A DNA stretch of 42,783 nt from Bacteroidaceae bacterium (GTDB lineage Bacteria > Bacteroidota > Bacteroidia > Bacteroidales > Bacteroidaceae), in the NCBI GenBank assembly GCA_024684455.1, contig JAIKWU010000074.1:1-42783 (forward strand). Direction: 5' to 3'. The position numbers and the translations under genes are program-made. Below the pieces are notes generated by a model, which worked only from the letters and a program-made list of their open reading frames with translations, made no database searches and was not told where the DNA came from. This document shows positions 15,200-22,022 of the stretch, piece by piece. Numbering within the stretch: the first letter of the stretch is position 1; every line of letters starts with the position of its first letter.

Positions 15200-16744
15200 T
15201 CAACTGAGCCTCATGACAAACTTGACAAGTAACATCACGACGGGAACGCTCACAAGGAAAATGCCGATGAGGTCGATGATGGCTCCCGACTTAATCATCT
15301 TGGTGATTGGGACATAACCCGACGCATAGACGATGGCATTGGGCGGTGTGGAAACTGGCATCATGAAACCGAGCGAAGAAGCCAATGCAACGGCAACGGC
15401 AACAGGGATGGGGCTGAAACCTTCGGACACCGCCACACTGATGGCAATGGGACCGATGAGGTTGATGGAGGCTGTGTGCGAGGTGAACTCAGACAGGATG
15501 AGCGCCGTCACACTGAACAGAGCGATAAAGAGCCACTCGTTGGGATGGCTGCCCAATAGTTCCTTCAACCCATTGCCCACCCAGGCCGACAACCCTGTGG
15601 TGTACATCATGCCGCCCATGGCCAGACCGCCGCCAAAGAGCAGCAGCGTTCCCCATTCGATGCCCTCGACACCTTCCTTCCACGTCATCGTCATCTTTCC
15701 TTCCTTCAGGTTCACGGGCAGGAAGAACAGCAGCAGGCCACCCACCATCGCAGCGATGGCTTCGGGGAAATGACCGTCGAAGAACGTCATCTCCTTCGAG
15801 TCAGAGCCGTAGAGGAGGCTCAGCACGCTGGGAGTCACCCAAAGCACCACTGCCACACAGAAAGCGAAAAGCGTGTTTTTCTGTGCTCGAGTCCATTTGC
15901 CCAGGGCATTCACATTGTCTTTGATGAACTTCTCTGCCCCTACGATGTGTTTGACATCGGCGGGAAACATACGCCACAAGACGATGTAGGCTATGAAAAA
16001 ATAGAGAGCCATGGCAACAAAGCCCCATATCATCCAGTGGAAGAACGACACTTGAGGAGCGGAGGGTGCCATCGAGTCGAGAAATCCGAGCATGATGATG
16101 TTGGGCGGCGTACCGATGGGTGTGAACACGCCGCCGATGGAGCAGGCGTAGGCGGTCATCAGCATCAGGCCCGTGGCATACTTATAGTTGGAAAGATTGA
16201 TTTCCTTGCCGTTGGCAGCCAACATACTGCGTATGGCTTCCAGCAGCCCGAGGGCAATGGGAAACATCATGGCTGCCGTGGCGGTGTTGCTAATCCACCC
16301 CGAGCAAAGCATACATGCCAATCCGATGGCCAGAAAGATGCGCCGAGGCGAGTCGCCCACCCATTTCATCGACAACAGACCGTAAGCGATGCGCTTGTCC
16401 AAACCATTGACCATCATCCCCTTTGCCAGCAGAAAACCGCCCAGGAAGAGAAATATCATCGGGTTGGCAAACTCGGAGAAAGCCTCATTCATCGGCACGA
16501 TGCCCAGTAACACGCAGAGCGTCGGCCCCAGCAACGAAGTGACGGGAATGGGGACTGGCTCGGTTATCCACCAGATGGCGACGAGCGAAAGCACCGCCAG
16601 CAGATGGTGAGCCCCCTCACTCATTCCACCAATGGGCAAAAACCAAAGAAGCAAGGCGCACAGGGGGCCCATCACTGCGCCCACAGTATGTCTCAGGCGC
16701 TCAAACTTTCCGGATTGCTGAGTCTCTTTCATTTCTAACTGCAT
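15200..16744 (-). CDS. SLC13/DASS-family sodium:dicarboxylate (or sulfate) symporter
   Basis: A 514-residue polytopic inner-membrane carrier of the divalent anion:Na+ symporter family. Signatures include LALLLWFLP-type first helix, ITEPVPIPVTSLLGP, GGFLLAKGM, SNTATAAMMFPIALG (the SNT substrate/Na+ motif) and, in the second repeat, EFTSHTASINLIGPIA followed by MMPVSTPPNAIVYASG. These mark the two re-entrant hairpins of the VcINDY type. Likely substrates are succinate, fumarate or similar, consistent with succinate-producing Bacteroidales; sulfate cannot be excluded. A -7-like box TATATTTG at 16755-16762 leaves almost no leader before the ATG at 16744, so the in-frame ATG at 16732 may be the real start. 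Confidence 0.93.
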   Translation of the reverse strand: MQLEMKETQQSGKFERLRHTVGAVMGPLCALLLWFLPIGGMSEGAHHLLAVLSLVAIWWITEPVPIPVTSLLGPTLCVLLGIVPMNEAFSEFANPMIFLFLGGFLLAKGMMVNGLDKRIAYGLLSMKWVGDSPRRIFLAIGLACMLCSGWISNTATAAMMFPIALGLLEAIRSMLAANGKEINLSNYKYATGLMLMTAYACSIGGVFTPIGTPPNIIMLGFLDSMAPSAPQVSFFHWMIWGFVAMALYFFIAYIVLWRMFPADVKHIVGAEKFIKDNVNALGKWTRAQKNTLFAFCVAVVLWVTPSVLSLLYGSDSKEMTFFDGHFPEAIAAMVGGLLLFFLPVNLKEGKMTMTWKEGVEGIEWGTLLLFGGGLAMGGMMYTTGLSAWVGNGLKELLGSHPNEWLFIALFSVTALILSEFTSHTASINLIGPIAISVAVSEGFSPIPVAVAVALASSLGFMMPVSTPPNAIVYASGYVPITKMIKSGAIIDLIGIFLVSVPVVMLLVKFVMRLS

Positions 16745-16754
16745 TTAACACTTG

Positions 16755-16762
16755 CAAATATA
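16755..16762 (-). promoter_or_regulatory. Possible -7 box of the SLC13 gene
   Basis: TATATTTG on the reverse strand matches TAnnTTTG, but no TTG lies at the right distance for -33. A second TATATTTG at 16858-16865 on the plus strand could serve the divergent PrsW gene. Both are weak calls in AT-rich DNA. Confidence 0.35.
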
Positions 16763-16931
16763 TAGTTTTTTACCCATAAATCACTGGAATTATCATAAAA
16801 AATGCTGAATTTCAACGAAAAAAGAAAGCGGCATCTCTTTTTTCACAAGTATTTTTGTATATTTGTAACCAGTTAAGAGATAAAAGTAGATAAAGAAGAT
16901 AAGAAGCGGTGTTTGTCTAAAGACAACTTTG

Positions 16932-16946
16932 TCACGACTCGGTAAA
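16932..16946 (+). promoter_or_regulatory. TCACGACTCGGTAAA motif, copy 1, upstream of prsW-like gene
   Basis: TCACGACTCGGTAAA lies 80 bp upstream of the PrsW-like ATG. The same motif (TCACGACTCGGTGAA) lies 56 bp upstream of the unknown gene at 19267. It is preceded here by the inverted repeat TTGTCT-AA-AGACAA (16913-16926). Role unknown. Confidence 0.4.
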
Positions 16947-17026
16947 CAAACAATTTTATTGTTTTTTTACACTCGCTGCTCCAAAGTTTCTACAAGAATG
17001 AAAGGTTCATTTAGTCCCTTATTAGA

Positions 17027-17752
17027 ATGATAACAGTAGTTATAAGTTTATTGGTTGCACTGCTCCCTGCAGTTCTCTTGTTGCTATACATCTGCAAGAA
17101 AGACCCACGGCCCGAGCCGACTTCATGGCTCATCAAGGCGGTTCTGTGGGGTGTGGGGATATGCATCCCCGTGGCATTCCTGGAAACGGGAATCGAGTCG
17201 TTGTTTTTCGCACAGGAAGGCGAGACGCTGAGCGTTTTCAACACCATCGGACAGTCCTTCTTTGTCGCGGCTCTGCCCGAAGAATCCTTTAAGTTGCTGG
17301 GGCTATGGCTGCTGCTGCGAAAGAACCCCTACTTCGACGAACACTTTGACGGCATCGTCTATGCGGTCTGTATCAGTCTCGGATTTGCGGGTGTTGAGAA
17401 CGTTTTCTATGTCATGGGCGATGAGGACTGGCTCTCGGTAGCCTTCAGCCGAGCGTTGTTATCGGTACCAGGTCACTATGCCTTTGCCGTGCTGATGGGC
17501 TACTATTATTCCGTCTATCATTTCATCGACCACACACGCAAGGCTGCTATTCTGGTGTTGTTAGTGCCTGTTTTTGCGCATGGCGTCTTCGACACTCTTG
17601 CACTGAGCGGCATGATCAACCCTTGGATAGGAGCCGCAGGCTTCTGTGTCCTCGTCTTTTTCTGCATCTTGATGCACAAGAAGTGCAAGAAGCATATCTT
17701 GACACTATTGGCCCGTGATGCCGAGAGTCAAAACCAAGAAAACATGGGTTAG
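17027..17752 (+). CDS. PrsW-family glutamic intramembrane protease
   Basis: A 241-residue inner-membrane protein with about seven hydrophobic segments. It carries the conserved motifs of the PrsW/abortive-infection-type protease superfamily: PEESFK at 84-89 (EExxK), GFAGVEN at 119-125, and membrane histidines at 150 (SVPGHYAFAVLMG) and 185 (FAHGVFD). In Bacillus, PrsW cuts an anti-sigma factor at site 1. The target here is unknown, and no anti-sigma gene is adjacent. It lies divergent from the SLC13 gene, with a leader of up to 280 bp, and 24 bp upstream of ridA, so the two may be cotranscribed. Confidence 0.88.
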   Translation: MITVVISLLVALLPAVLLLLYICKKDPRPEPTSWLIKAVLWGVGICIPVAFLETGIESLFFAQEGETLSVFNTIGQSFFVAALPEESFKLLGLWLLLRKNPYFDEHFDGIVYAVCISLGFAGVENVFYVMGDEDWLSVAFSRALLSVPGHYAFAVLMGYYYSVYHFIDHTRKAAILVLLVPVFAHGVFDTLALSGMINPWIGAAGFCVLVFFCILMHKKCKKHILTLLARDAESQNQENMG

Positions 17753-17776
17753 TTTCGACCCGCAAGACCAAATATA

Positions 17777-18157
17777 ATGGATAAGAAAGTTATTGCAACC
17801 ACTAAGGCCCCGTCAGCCATCGGGCCTTACAGCCAGGCCATTCAGGTCGGTAATCTCGTCTATACCTCTGGCCAGATTCCCATCGACCCAGCCACAGGGA
17901 CGTTCGTCGAAGGCGGCATCAAGGCACAGACGCGCCAGTCGCTGCTCAACGTCCAGGCCATTCTCAAAGAGGTCGGGCTGACGATGGACAACGTGTTGAA
18001 AACCACAGTCTTCCTGGCTGATATGAATGACTTTGCCGACATGAATGCCGTCTATGCCGAATTCTTCTCCGAACCTTATCCAGCCCGTTCGGCCGTTGCT
18101 GTCAAGACGTTACCCAAGAACGCCTTGGTCGAGATTGAAGTAGTGGCTGCGAAATAA
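17777..18157 (+). CDS. ridA: RidA family enamine/imine deaminase
   Basis: A 126-residue protein of the YjgF/YER057c/UK114 family. RidA hydrolyses reactive 2-aminoacrylate and related imines released by PLP enzymes such as threonine dehydratase. Family signatures are all present: APSAIGPYSQAI at 12-23, TSGQIPIDPATG at 30-41, and PARSAVAVKTLPKNALVEIE near the C-terminus with the substrate-binding Arg. Length is exactly typical; the protein forms trimers and is cytoplasmic. It begins 24 bp after the PrsW-like gene. No amino-acid biosynthesis gene is nearby. Confidence 0.96.
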   Translation: MDKKVIATTKAPSAIGPYSQAIQVGNLVYTSGQIPIDPATGTFVEGGIKAQTRQSLLNVQAILKEVGLTMDNVLKTTVFLADMNDFADMNAVYAEFFSEPYPARSAVAVKTLPKNALVEIEVVAAK

Positions 18158-18257
18158 AAACCGCTGGAAAAGTAAGAAAAGCGAGCCATCACTCCCCCCC
18201 ATTCTCATATCACGTCATTCCTTCATTTTTTTGTACCTTTACGATAAGTTGAAACGT

Positions 18258-18902
18258 ATGAAAAAGATTATCATCATCGACGGAGGACCACGAAAGAATT
18301 TCAACACGGCCTCGATGTTACAGAAAATAGCCGAAGGTGCAAGTTCTGTAAGTAGTAAAATTGAAGTAAAGACTGTACGCCTTTACGGCCTTGACTACAA
18401 AGGCTGTATGTCGTGTATGGCCTGCAAAATTAAAGGCAAAGCCTCGAACGTCTGCAAGTTCAAGGATGCGCTGACGCCTGTCTTGGAAGAAGTCGCACAG
18501 GCAGACGGGCTGATACTCGGCTCACCCATCTACTTTGGCGACGTGACAGGACAGATGCGAACTTTTCTGGAACGTCTGGCATTCCCCTGGCTCTCCTACA
18601 ACGACTACAGCCTGACGGCTCCGAAACGTATGCCTGTGGTGCTGGTGGAAACCATGAACGGACTGCCCGACCGAAACAACAGCCAGGGCTATGGCTCGAT
18701 GGAGTATTGTATCACAGCCGCACTTGGTGAACCTGAACACCTGATTGCCTACAACACCTGTCAGGTGAAGAACTACAGCAACTACGAACTCTCAGGATTC
18801 TCCGAAGAAGACAAGCGGAAGTATCGTGAAGAGCATTGGGAACAAGATTTGCAAATGGCTTTCGATGCAGGACGCAGAATGGCTGAGAGAATTCTGGCAT
18901 AA
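18258..18902 (+). CDS. Flavodoxin-like NAD(P)H oxidoreductase with Cys-rich motif
   Basis: A 214-residue FMN-binding protein of the NADPH-dependent FMN reductase / iron-sulfur flavoprotein group. It opens with the flavodoxin strand and phosphate loop (MKKIIIIDGGPRKNFNT). The motif GCMSCMACK at about 49-57 resembles the cysteine cluster that precedes redox metal or disulfide sites in such flavoproteins. LILGSPIYFGDVTGQM (about 85-100) forms the isoalloxazine-binding loop. I start it at the ATG at 18258, since a -7-like TACCTTTA (18234-18241) lies where an upstream TTG start would begin. Substrate is unknown. Confidence 0.88.
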   Translation: MKKIIIIDGGPRKNFNTASMLQKIAEGASSVSSKIEVKTVRLYGLDYKGCMSCMACKIKGKASNVCKFKDALTPVLEEVAQADGLILGSPIYFGDVTGQMRTFLERLAFPWLSYNDYSLTAPKRMPVVLVETMNGLPDRNNSQGYGSMEYCITAALGEPEHLIAYNTCQVKNYSNYELSGFSEEDKRKYREEHWEQDLQMAFDAGRRMAERILA

Positions 18903-19012
18903 ACCGTAAAGAAACGTGAATTCGGTTTACTGGCAAAAATAAAAATCCGTCGAATCTGTCGAAGCCGTGTTTCAAGCAGTGTTAACAATCGGTGTTATGC
19001 AGGCTGAAAGAC

Positions 19013-19134
19013 AGGACGCAGTGGAGTATTTGTTCCACCGCAGTGGAATTTTTGTTTCACTGCGGTGGAACTTTTGTATCGGCGCAGTGAAATTTTGGTA
19101 CCACCGCAGTGAAACAGTTGTACCACTGCGGCGA
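19013..19134 (+). repeat. 22-bp-phased array with CACYGCRGTG cores (array 4, six units)
   Basis: Six 12-bp cores start at 19013, 19035, 19057, 19079, 19101 and 19123, exactly 22 bp apart: AGGACGCAGTGG, CCACCGCAGTGG, TCACTGCGGTGG, TCGGCGCAGTGA, CCACCGCAGTGA and CCACTGCGGCGA. The 10-bp spacers are T-rich in one orientation (AATTTTTGTT, AACTTTTGTA, AATTTTGGTA). The architecture equals arrays 1-3 but the core differs. The array occupies the 364-bp gap between the flavoprotein and the unknown exported protein. Solo units occur at 38636-38647 and 41233-41244. Confidence 0.92.
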
Positions 19135-19195
19135 GGGGACTTTGGTACAAAAGTATAAGTGATTTTCCCCTATCAATTGTCATAAGACATTTTCG

Positions 19196-19210
19196 TCACG
19201 ACTCGGTGAA
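19196..19210 (+). promoter_or_regulatory. TCACGACTCGGTGAA motif, copy 2
   Basis: This matches the motif at 16932 in 14 of 15 positions and also lies shortly upstream of a forward gene (ATG at 19267). An AT-rich stretch follows both copies. It is a candidate operator or leader element; only two copies were noticed. Confidence 0.4.
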
Positions 19211-19266
19211 AATAACTTATAAATACGATACAACTATTTTATCAACCATAAAAAATCCAACGCATT

Positions 19267-20124
19267 ATGAAAACAAACATCAAGACAATGGCAATGGTTG
19301 CCATGTGTGCAATCTCAACGACGACAATGGCACAAAACAATGCCGACCCGAAAGTGTGGGCATGGGATTTCCCGCAGGGGCTTAGCATTAAGGCCGAGGC
19401 CGGCCAAAAGGCGCTGACCTGCCAAATGCACTATTTCGACCTCGTGAAGGAGGGCAAGGGTCTGTTGAAGCAAACGATGATCTGGTACGACACGACCATC
19501 GCCGAGCCTGGTGCCGAAAAAACCTTCATCGACGAGTACGGAACGCGCATCGAAGTACCCAATGCGCTGATTATTCCGCTCGACAAAAGCGCAAAAGCCA
19601 AGAAAGGCGACATCGTGCTGACTCACAGCCGTTATCACAGCATGATGCGCGCCATCGTCATCGACGCCTCGACTCCCACAGAACCCGTGGTGTGCTTTAT
19701 TGACGACAACGACAGTTGGCCCAGCAACCCCGAGTCGGACAAAATCGCTGAGAAGCAGAAAGGCGAGCAACTGAAGGCCGGTTCGTTCAACGTGCTCAAG
19801 AAGGGAACCTTCATGCCAGGTGCACAGGTGGTTTACGCCAAAGATGGTGAAAAGAAATTCGGTCGAATTGTGCAGGTGAGCGACGACAAACTGCTGTTGA
19901 GCGTCTTTGCCAACCGCCTCGAATGCGTCTCGAAAAAAGAGTGTACGCTGCTGCCGCTCAACCCGAAGTTCAAGGTGGGCGACACGGTAAGTTGCATCTC
20001 CATCGACGAGTATGAGCCGAACTACAAAGTGCTGAAAGTTGACCTGGAGCACGGTCACGTATGGGTGCAGAAAGAAGGCTCGACCTCCACCCACAGCGAC
20101 GGCATTTTTGACGTGATGAAGTAG
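19267..20124 (+). CDS. Exported protein of unknown function
   Basis: A 285-residue protein with an N-terminal signal peptide ending near TTTMAQ (residue 23). The mature part is rich in beta strands and charged residues, without cysteine clusters or membrane segments. A stretch near 230-275 (FKVGDTVSCISIDEYEPNYK, then a KVDLEHGHVWVQ-like strand) looks like a small SH3/Tudor-type barrel. A similar FMPGAQVVYAKDG...FGRIVQVSDDKLLL segment lies about 50 residues earlier, suggesting two related barrels. I do not recognise the family. It is 28 bp upstream of another unknown gene and they share a terminator. A 22-bp array and a shared TCACGACTCGGT motif lie upstream. Confidence 0.75.
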   Translation: MKTNIKTMAMVAMCAISTTTMAQNNADPKVWAWDFPQGLSIKAEAGQKALTCQMHYFDLVKEGKGLLKQTMIWYDTTIAEPGAEKTFIDEYGTRIEVPNALIIPLDKSAKAKKGDIVLTHSRYHSMMRAIVIDASTPTEPVVCFIDDNDSWPSNPESDKIAEKQKGEQLKAGSFNVLKKGTFMPGAQVVYAKDGEKKFGRIVQVSDDKLLLSVFANRLECVSKKECTLLPLNPKFKVGDTVSCISIDEYEPNYKVLKVDLEHGHVWVQKEGSTSTHSDGIFDVMK

Positions 20125-20152
20125 TCGCCTCCACGACCCCAAACCGCACAGC

Positions 20153-20557
20153 ATGGAATTCAAAGAAGGAATCGGCTGGAAGGCCTGCTATGACCAGGAG
20201 CGCAACCTCTACACCGCCAAAATCAGCGGCATGGGCAGCACGCTTCTGGAAATCACAAAGGACATCTACGATGCCCTCAGCCCCGACATGAAAGGCGCAG
20301 AAGCCATTGACCTCCTTAACCAGGGCCGCAAACTCTACATGTCCGTTTGCGACAGGTGCGGCCCACCTTACACCATTGTCTTCGACAGCGACTACGAGAA
20401 ACTTTGCCCCTGGGCAGAGGTCCACATCGCCCCAGACGAACACGTATGGAGTGAAGCCCTCACCGATGCCGCCGTCGAATTGTTCGCGTCCGAAGAAAAG
20501 AACCGCGAGCAGCGACGTAAGAAGAAAGGCCTTGACGGTAAAACGAATAATCAGTGA
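20153..20557 (+). CDS. Hypothetical cytoplasmic protein
   Basis: A 134-residue soluble protein without a signal peptide. It begins MEFKEGIGWKACYDQERNLY and ends in a very basic tail (KNREQRRKKKGLDGKTNNQ). The pair CDRCGPP near residue 66 is a single CxxC; alone it does not prove metal binding. The N-terminal strand-rich part is followed by a helix near the C-terminus. I do not recognise a family. It follows the exported unknown protein by 28 bp and ends just before a strong terminator, so the two form a small transcription unit. Confidence 0.7.
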   Translation: MEFKEGIGWKACYDQERNLYTAKISGMGSTLLEITKDIYDALSPDMKGAEAIDLLNQGRKLYMSVCDRCGPPYTIVFDSDYEKLCPWAEVHIAPDEHVWSEALTDAAVELFASEEKNREQRRKKKGLDGKTNNQ

Positions 20558-20572
20558 GATAATAGAATTAGA

Positions 20573-20607
20573 AAAAGGTTGAGTAACTCGTTGTTACTCA
20601 ACCTTTT
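20573..20607. terminator. Bidirectional terminator between hypothetical gene and tRNA-Pro
   Basis: A perfect 15-bp stem (AAAAGGTTGAGTAAC, loop TCGTT) has A-tract/T-tract ends on both strands. It can end the forward transcript and the tRNA transcript read from the right. Confidence 0.9.
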
Positions 20608-20621
20608 CAATTGGAATTCTA

Positions 20622-20698
20622 TGGTCGGGATGATCAGACTCGAACTGACGACCACACGCCCCCCAGACGTGTACGCTAACCAACTGCGCTACATCCCG
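20622..20698 (-). tRNA. tRNA-Pro (anticodon GGG)
   Basis: The reverse strand folds into a full cloverleaf. The 7-bp acceptor stem CGGGATG/CATCCCG is perfect. The D-arm contains AGTTGGTTA, the anticodon stem is CACGT/GCGTG around loop CTGGGGG (anticodon GGG, reading CCC/CCU), and the T-arm has TTCGAGT. CCA is encoded at 20622-20624. A -7 box lies upstream and a terminator downstream, so it appears to be a single-gene unit. Confidence 0.96.
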
Positions 20699-20727
20699 AT
20701 TGCATCGCTATGTCGCAAATGCGGGTG

Positions 20728-20735
20728 CAAAGGTA
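20728..20735 (-). promoter_or_regulatory. -7 box of the tRNA-Pro gene
   Basis: TACCTTTG on the reverse strand lies 29 bp upstream of the tRNA 5' end. The position expected for -33 falls in a poly-ATTAAAA tract with no TTG. Confidence 0.55.
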
Positions 20736-20744
20736 CAACAAATT

Positions 20745-20772
20745 ATTAATAATTAAAAATTAAAAATTAAAA
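20745..20772. repeat. Heptanucleotide tandem repeat (ATTAAAA type)
   Basis: ATTAATA and three exact copies of ATTAAAA follow at 7-bp steps between the alcohol dehydrogenase stop (20819) and the tRNA promoter. Confidence 0.7.
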
Positions 20773-20818
20773 AATTTGCTCAGTAAGTGATTTTTCTCCT
20801 CAAAATGCAGGAAAATGA

Positions 20819-22003
20819 TTAGCGGGTATGGTCGTAGATTTCACGTGTGAGGATGCGGTCCAGACGGACATAGTTGCCGATAGGTTCGCCCTTGGTCTCG
20901 TGCAGATTGTGAACAAGGAGGTCGATGTCGGGGTCGGTAATGCCGAGTTCACGCATGTTCGAAGGCAGTCCGAGCGAGGTCCAGAAGTGTCGCAGACGGG
21001 CAATGCCTTCAGCAATAATTTCTTGCTCGTGCCGACCTTCATACGGTACGTCGAACACACGTACGGCAAGTTGTACAGCCTTCTTCGGGTTGCTACGTGA
21101 CACGACTGTGAGCCATGCGGGGAAGACTACAGCCAGCCCAGCACCGTGCGTCACGCCATAGAGTGCCGACAATTCGTGTTCCATGAAGTGGGAAGCCCAA
21201 TCCTCCACGTGTCCTGTTCCACACAGTCCGTTGTGGGCGAGCATTCCAGCCCACATGATGTTGGCACGTGCTCCGTAATCCTGCGGATGCTGCATGACAA
21301 GGGGTGCCTGTTCGATGATGCTACGCAGCACGCCTTCAGCCAAATGGTCTGTGATATTGGTTTCAGGTGTATTCGTGAAGTAGCGTTCGAAAATGTGTAC
21401 CATCATGTCGCAAATGCCACTGGCCGTCTGATAAGGCGGTAGTGTGTAGGTCAGTTCTGGATTCATAATGGAGAAGACAGGACGTAGATGCTCAGGCGAA
21501 CGGAGCGAAATCTTCTGACCGGTCGCGGTATTCGTGATGACGCTATTGCCGCTACCTTCGCTGCCAGCAGCAGGAATGGTCAGCACGACCCCCACAGGCA
21601 GAGCACGTTGAATCTTTGCCTTGCCGATGTAGAAGTCCCAGAAGTCGCCGTCGTAGCAGGCTCCGCAGGCGATGGCTTTGGCTGTGTCAATGACACTGCC
21701 ACCGCCGACGGCAAGGAGGAAGACGGGGGCTGAGGCGGACATGTTCTGAATCTTCCTGATGCCCTCTCTCACAAGACCGTCCTCGGGGTTGGGTTTTACA
21801 CCGCCCAACGTTTCATAGGAAAGGCCGGCGGTGGTAAGCGACTGCTCAACGCGCTGGAGCAGACCGCTGCGCACGACGCTGCCGCCACCATAGATAATCA
21901 GTACTCGCGAGGCTCCGTGCTTGCAGCACAACTGTCCCACTTCTTTTTCTGTGTCACGCCCGAATACAAATTCTGTCGGGCTGCAAAAGGTGAAGTTTTC
22001 CAT
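20819..22003 (-). CDS. Iron-containing alcohol dehydrogenase (YqhD/BdhA type)
   Basis: A 394-residue type III alcohol dehydrogenase, NAD(P)H-dependent, expected to reduce aldehydes to alcohols. The dinucleotide site shows GGGS at 39-42 and GGGSVIDTAKAI at 100-111. The metal ligands Asp199, His203, His272 and His286 sit five residues after the E. coli YqhD ligands (194, 198, 267, 281, as I recall them). I chose the ATG at 22003, where the protein starts MENFTFCSPTEFVFG in the family manner; the frame is open further upstream inside the GH115 gene. It lies 19 bp after the GH115 stop and is probably cotranscribed. Confidence 0.95.
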   Translation of the reverse strand: MENFTFCSPTEFVFGRDTEKEVGQLCCKHGASRVLIIYGGGSVVRSGLLQRVEQSLTTAGLSYETLGGVKPNPEDGLVREGIRKIQNMSASAPVFLLAVGGGSVIDTAKAIACGACYDGDFWDFYIGKAKIQRALPVGVVLTIPAAGSEGSGNSVITNTATGQKISLRSPEHLRPVFSIMNPELTYTLPPYQTASGICDMMVHIFERYFTNTPETNITDHLAEGVLRSIIEQAPLVMQHPQDYGARANIMWAGMLAHNGLCGTGHVEDWASHFMEHELSALYGVTHGAGLAVVFPAWLTVVSRSNPKKAVQLAVRVFDVPYEGRHEQEIIAEGIARLRHFWTSLGLPSNMRELGITDPDIDLLVHNLHETKGEPIGNYVRLDRILTREIYDHTR

Positions 22004-22022
22004 GTGAGGTATTGATGTATGC

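Noticed and set aside
19013-19134. CRISPR array as an explanation for the 22-bp repeats
   Set aside because: Cores are 12 bp, spacers 10 bp and T-rich rather than unique, and no cas gene is present.
18967-19183. Small frames on both strands across the 22-bp array, and similar ones at 2257-2508 and 30593-30919
   Set aside because: Their sequences are translations of the repeats; no promoter or start context supports them.
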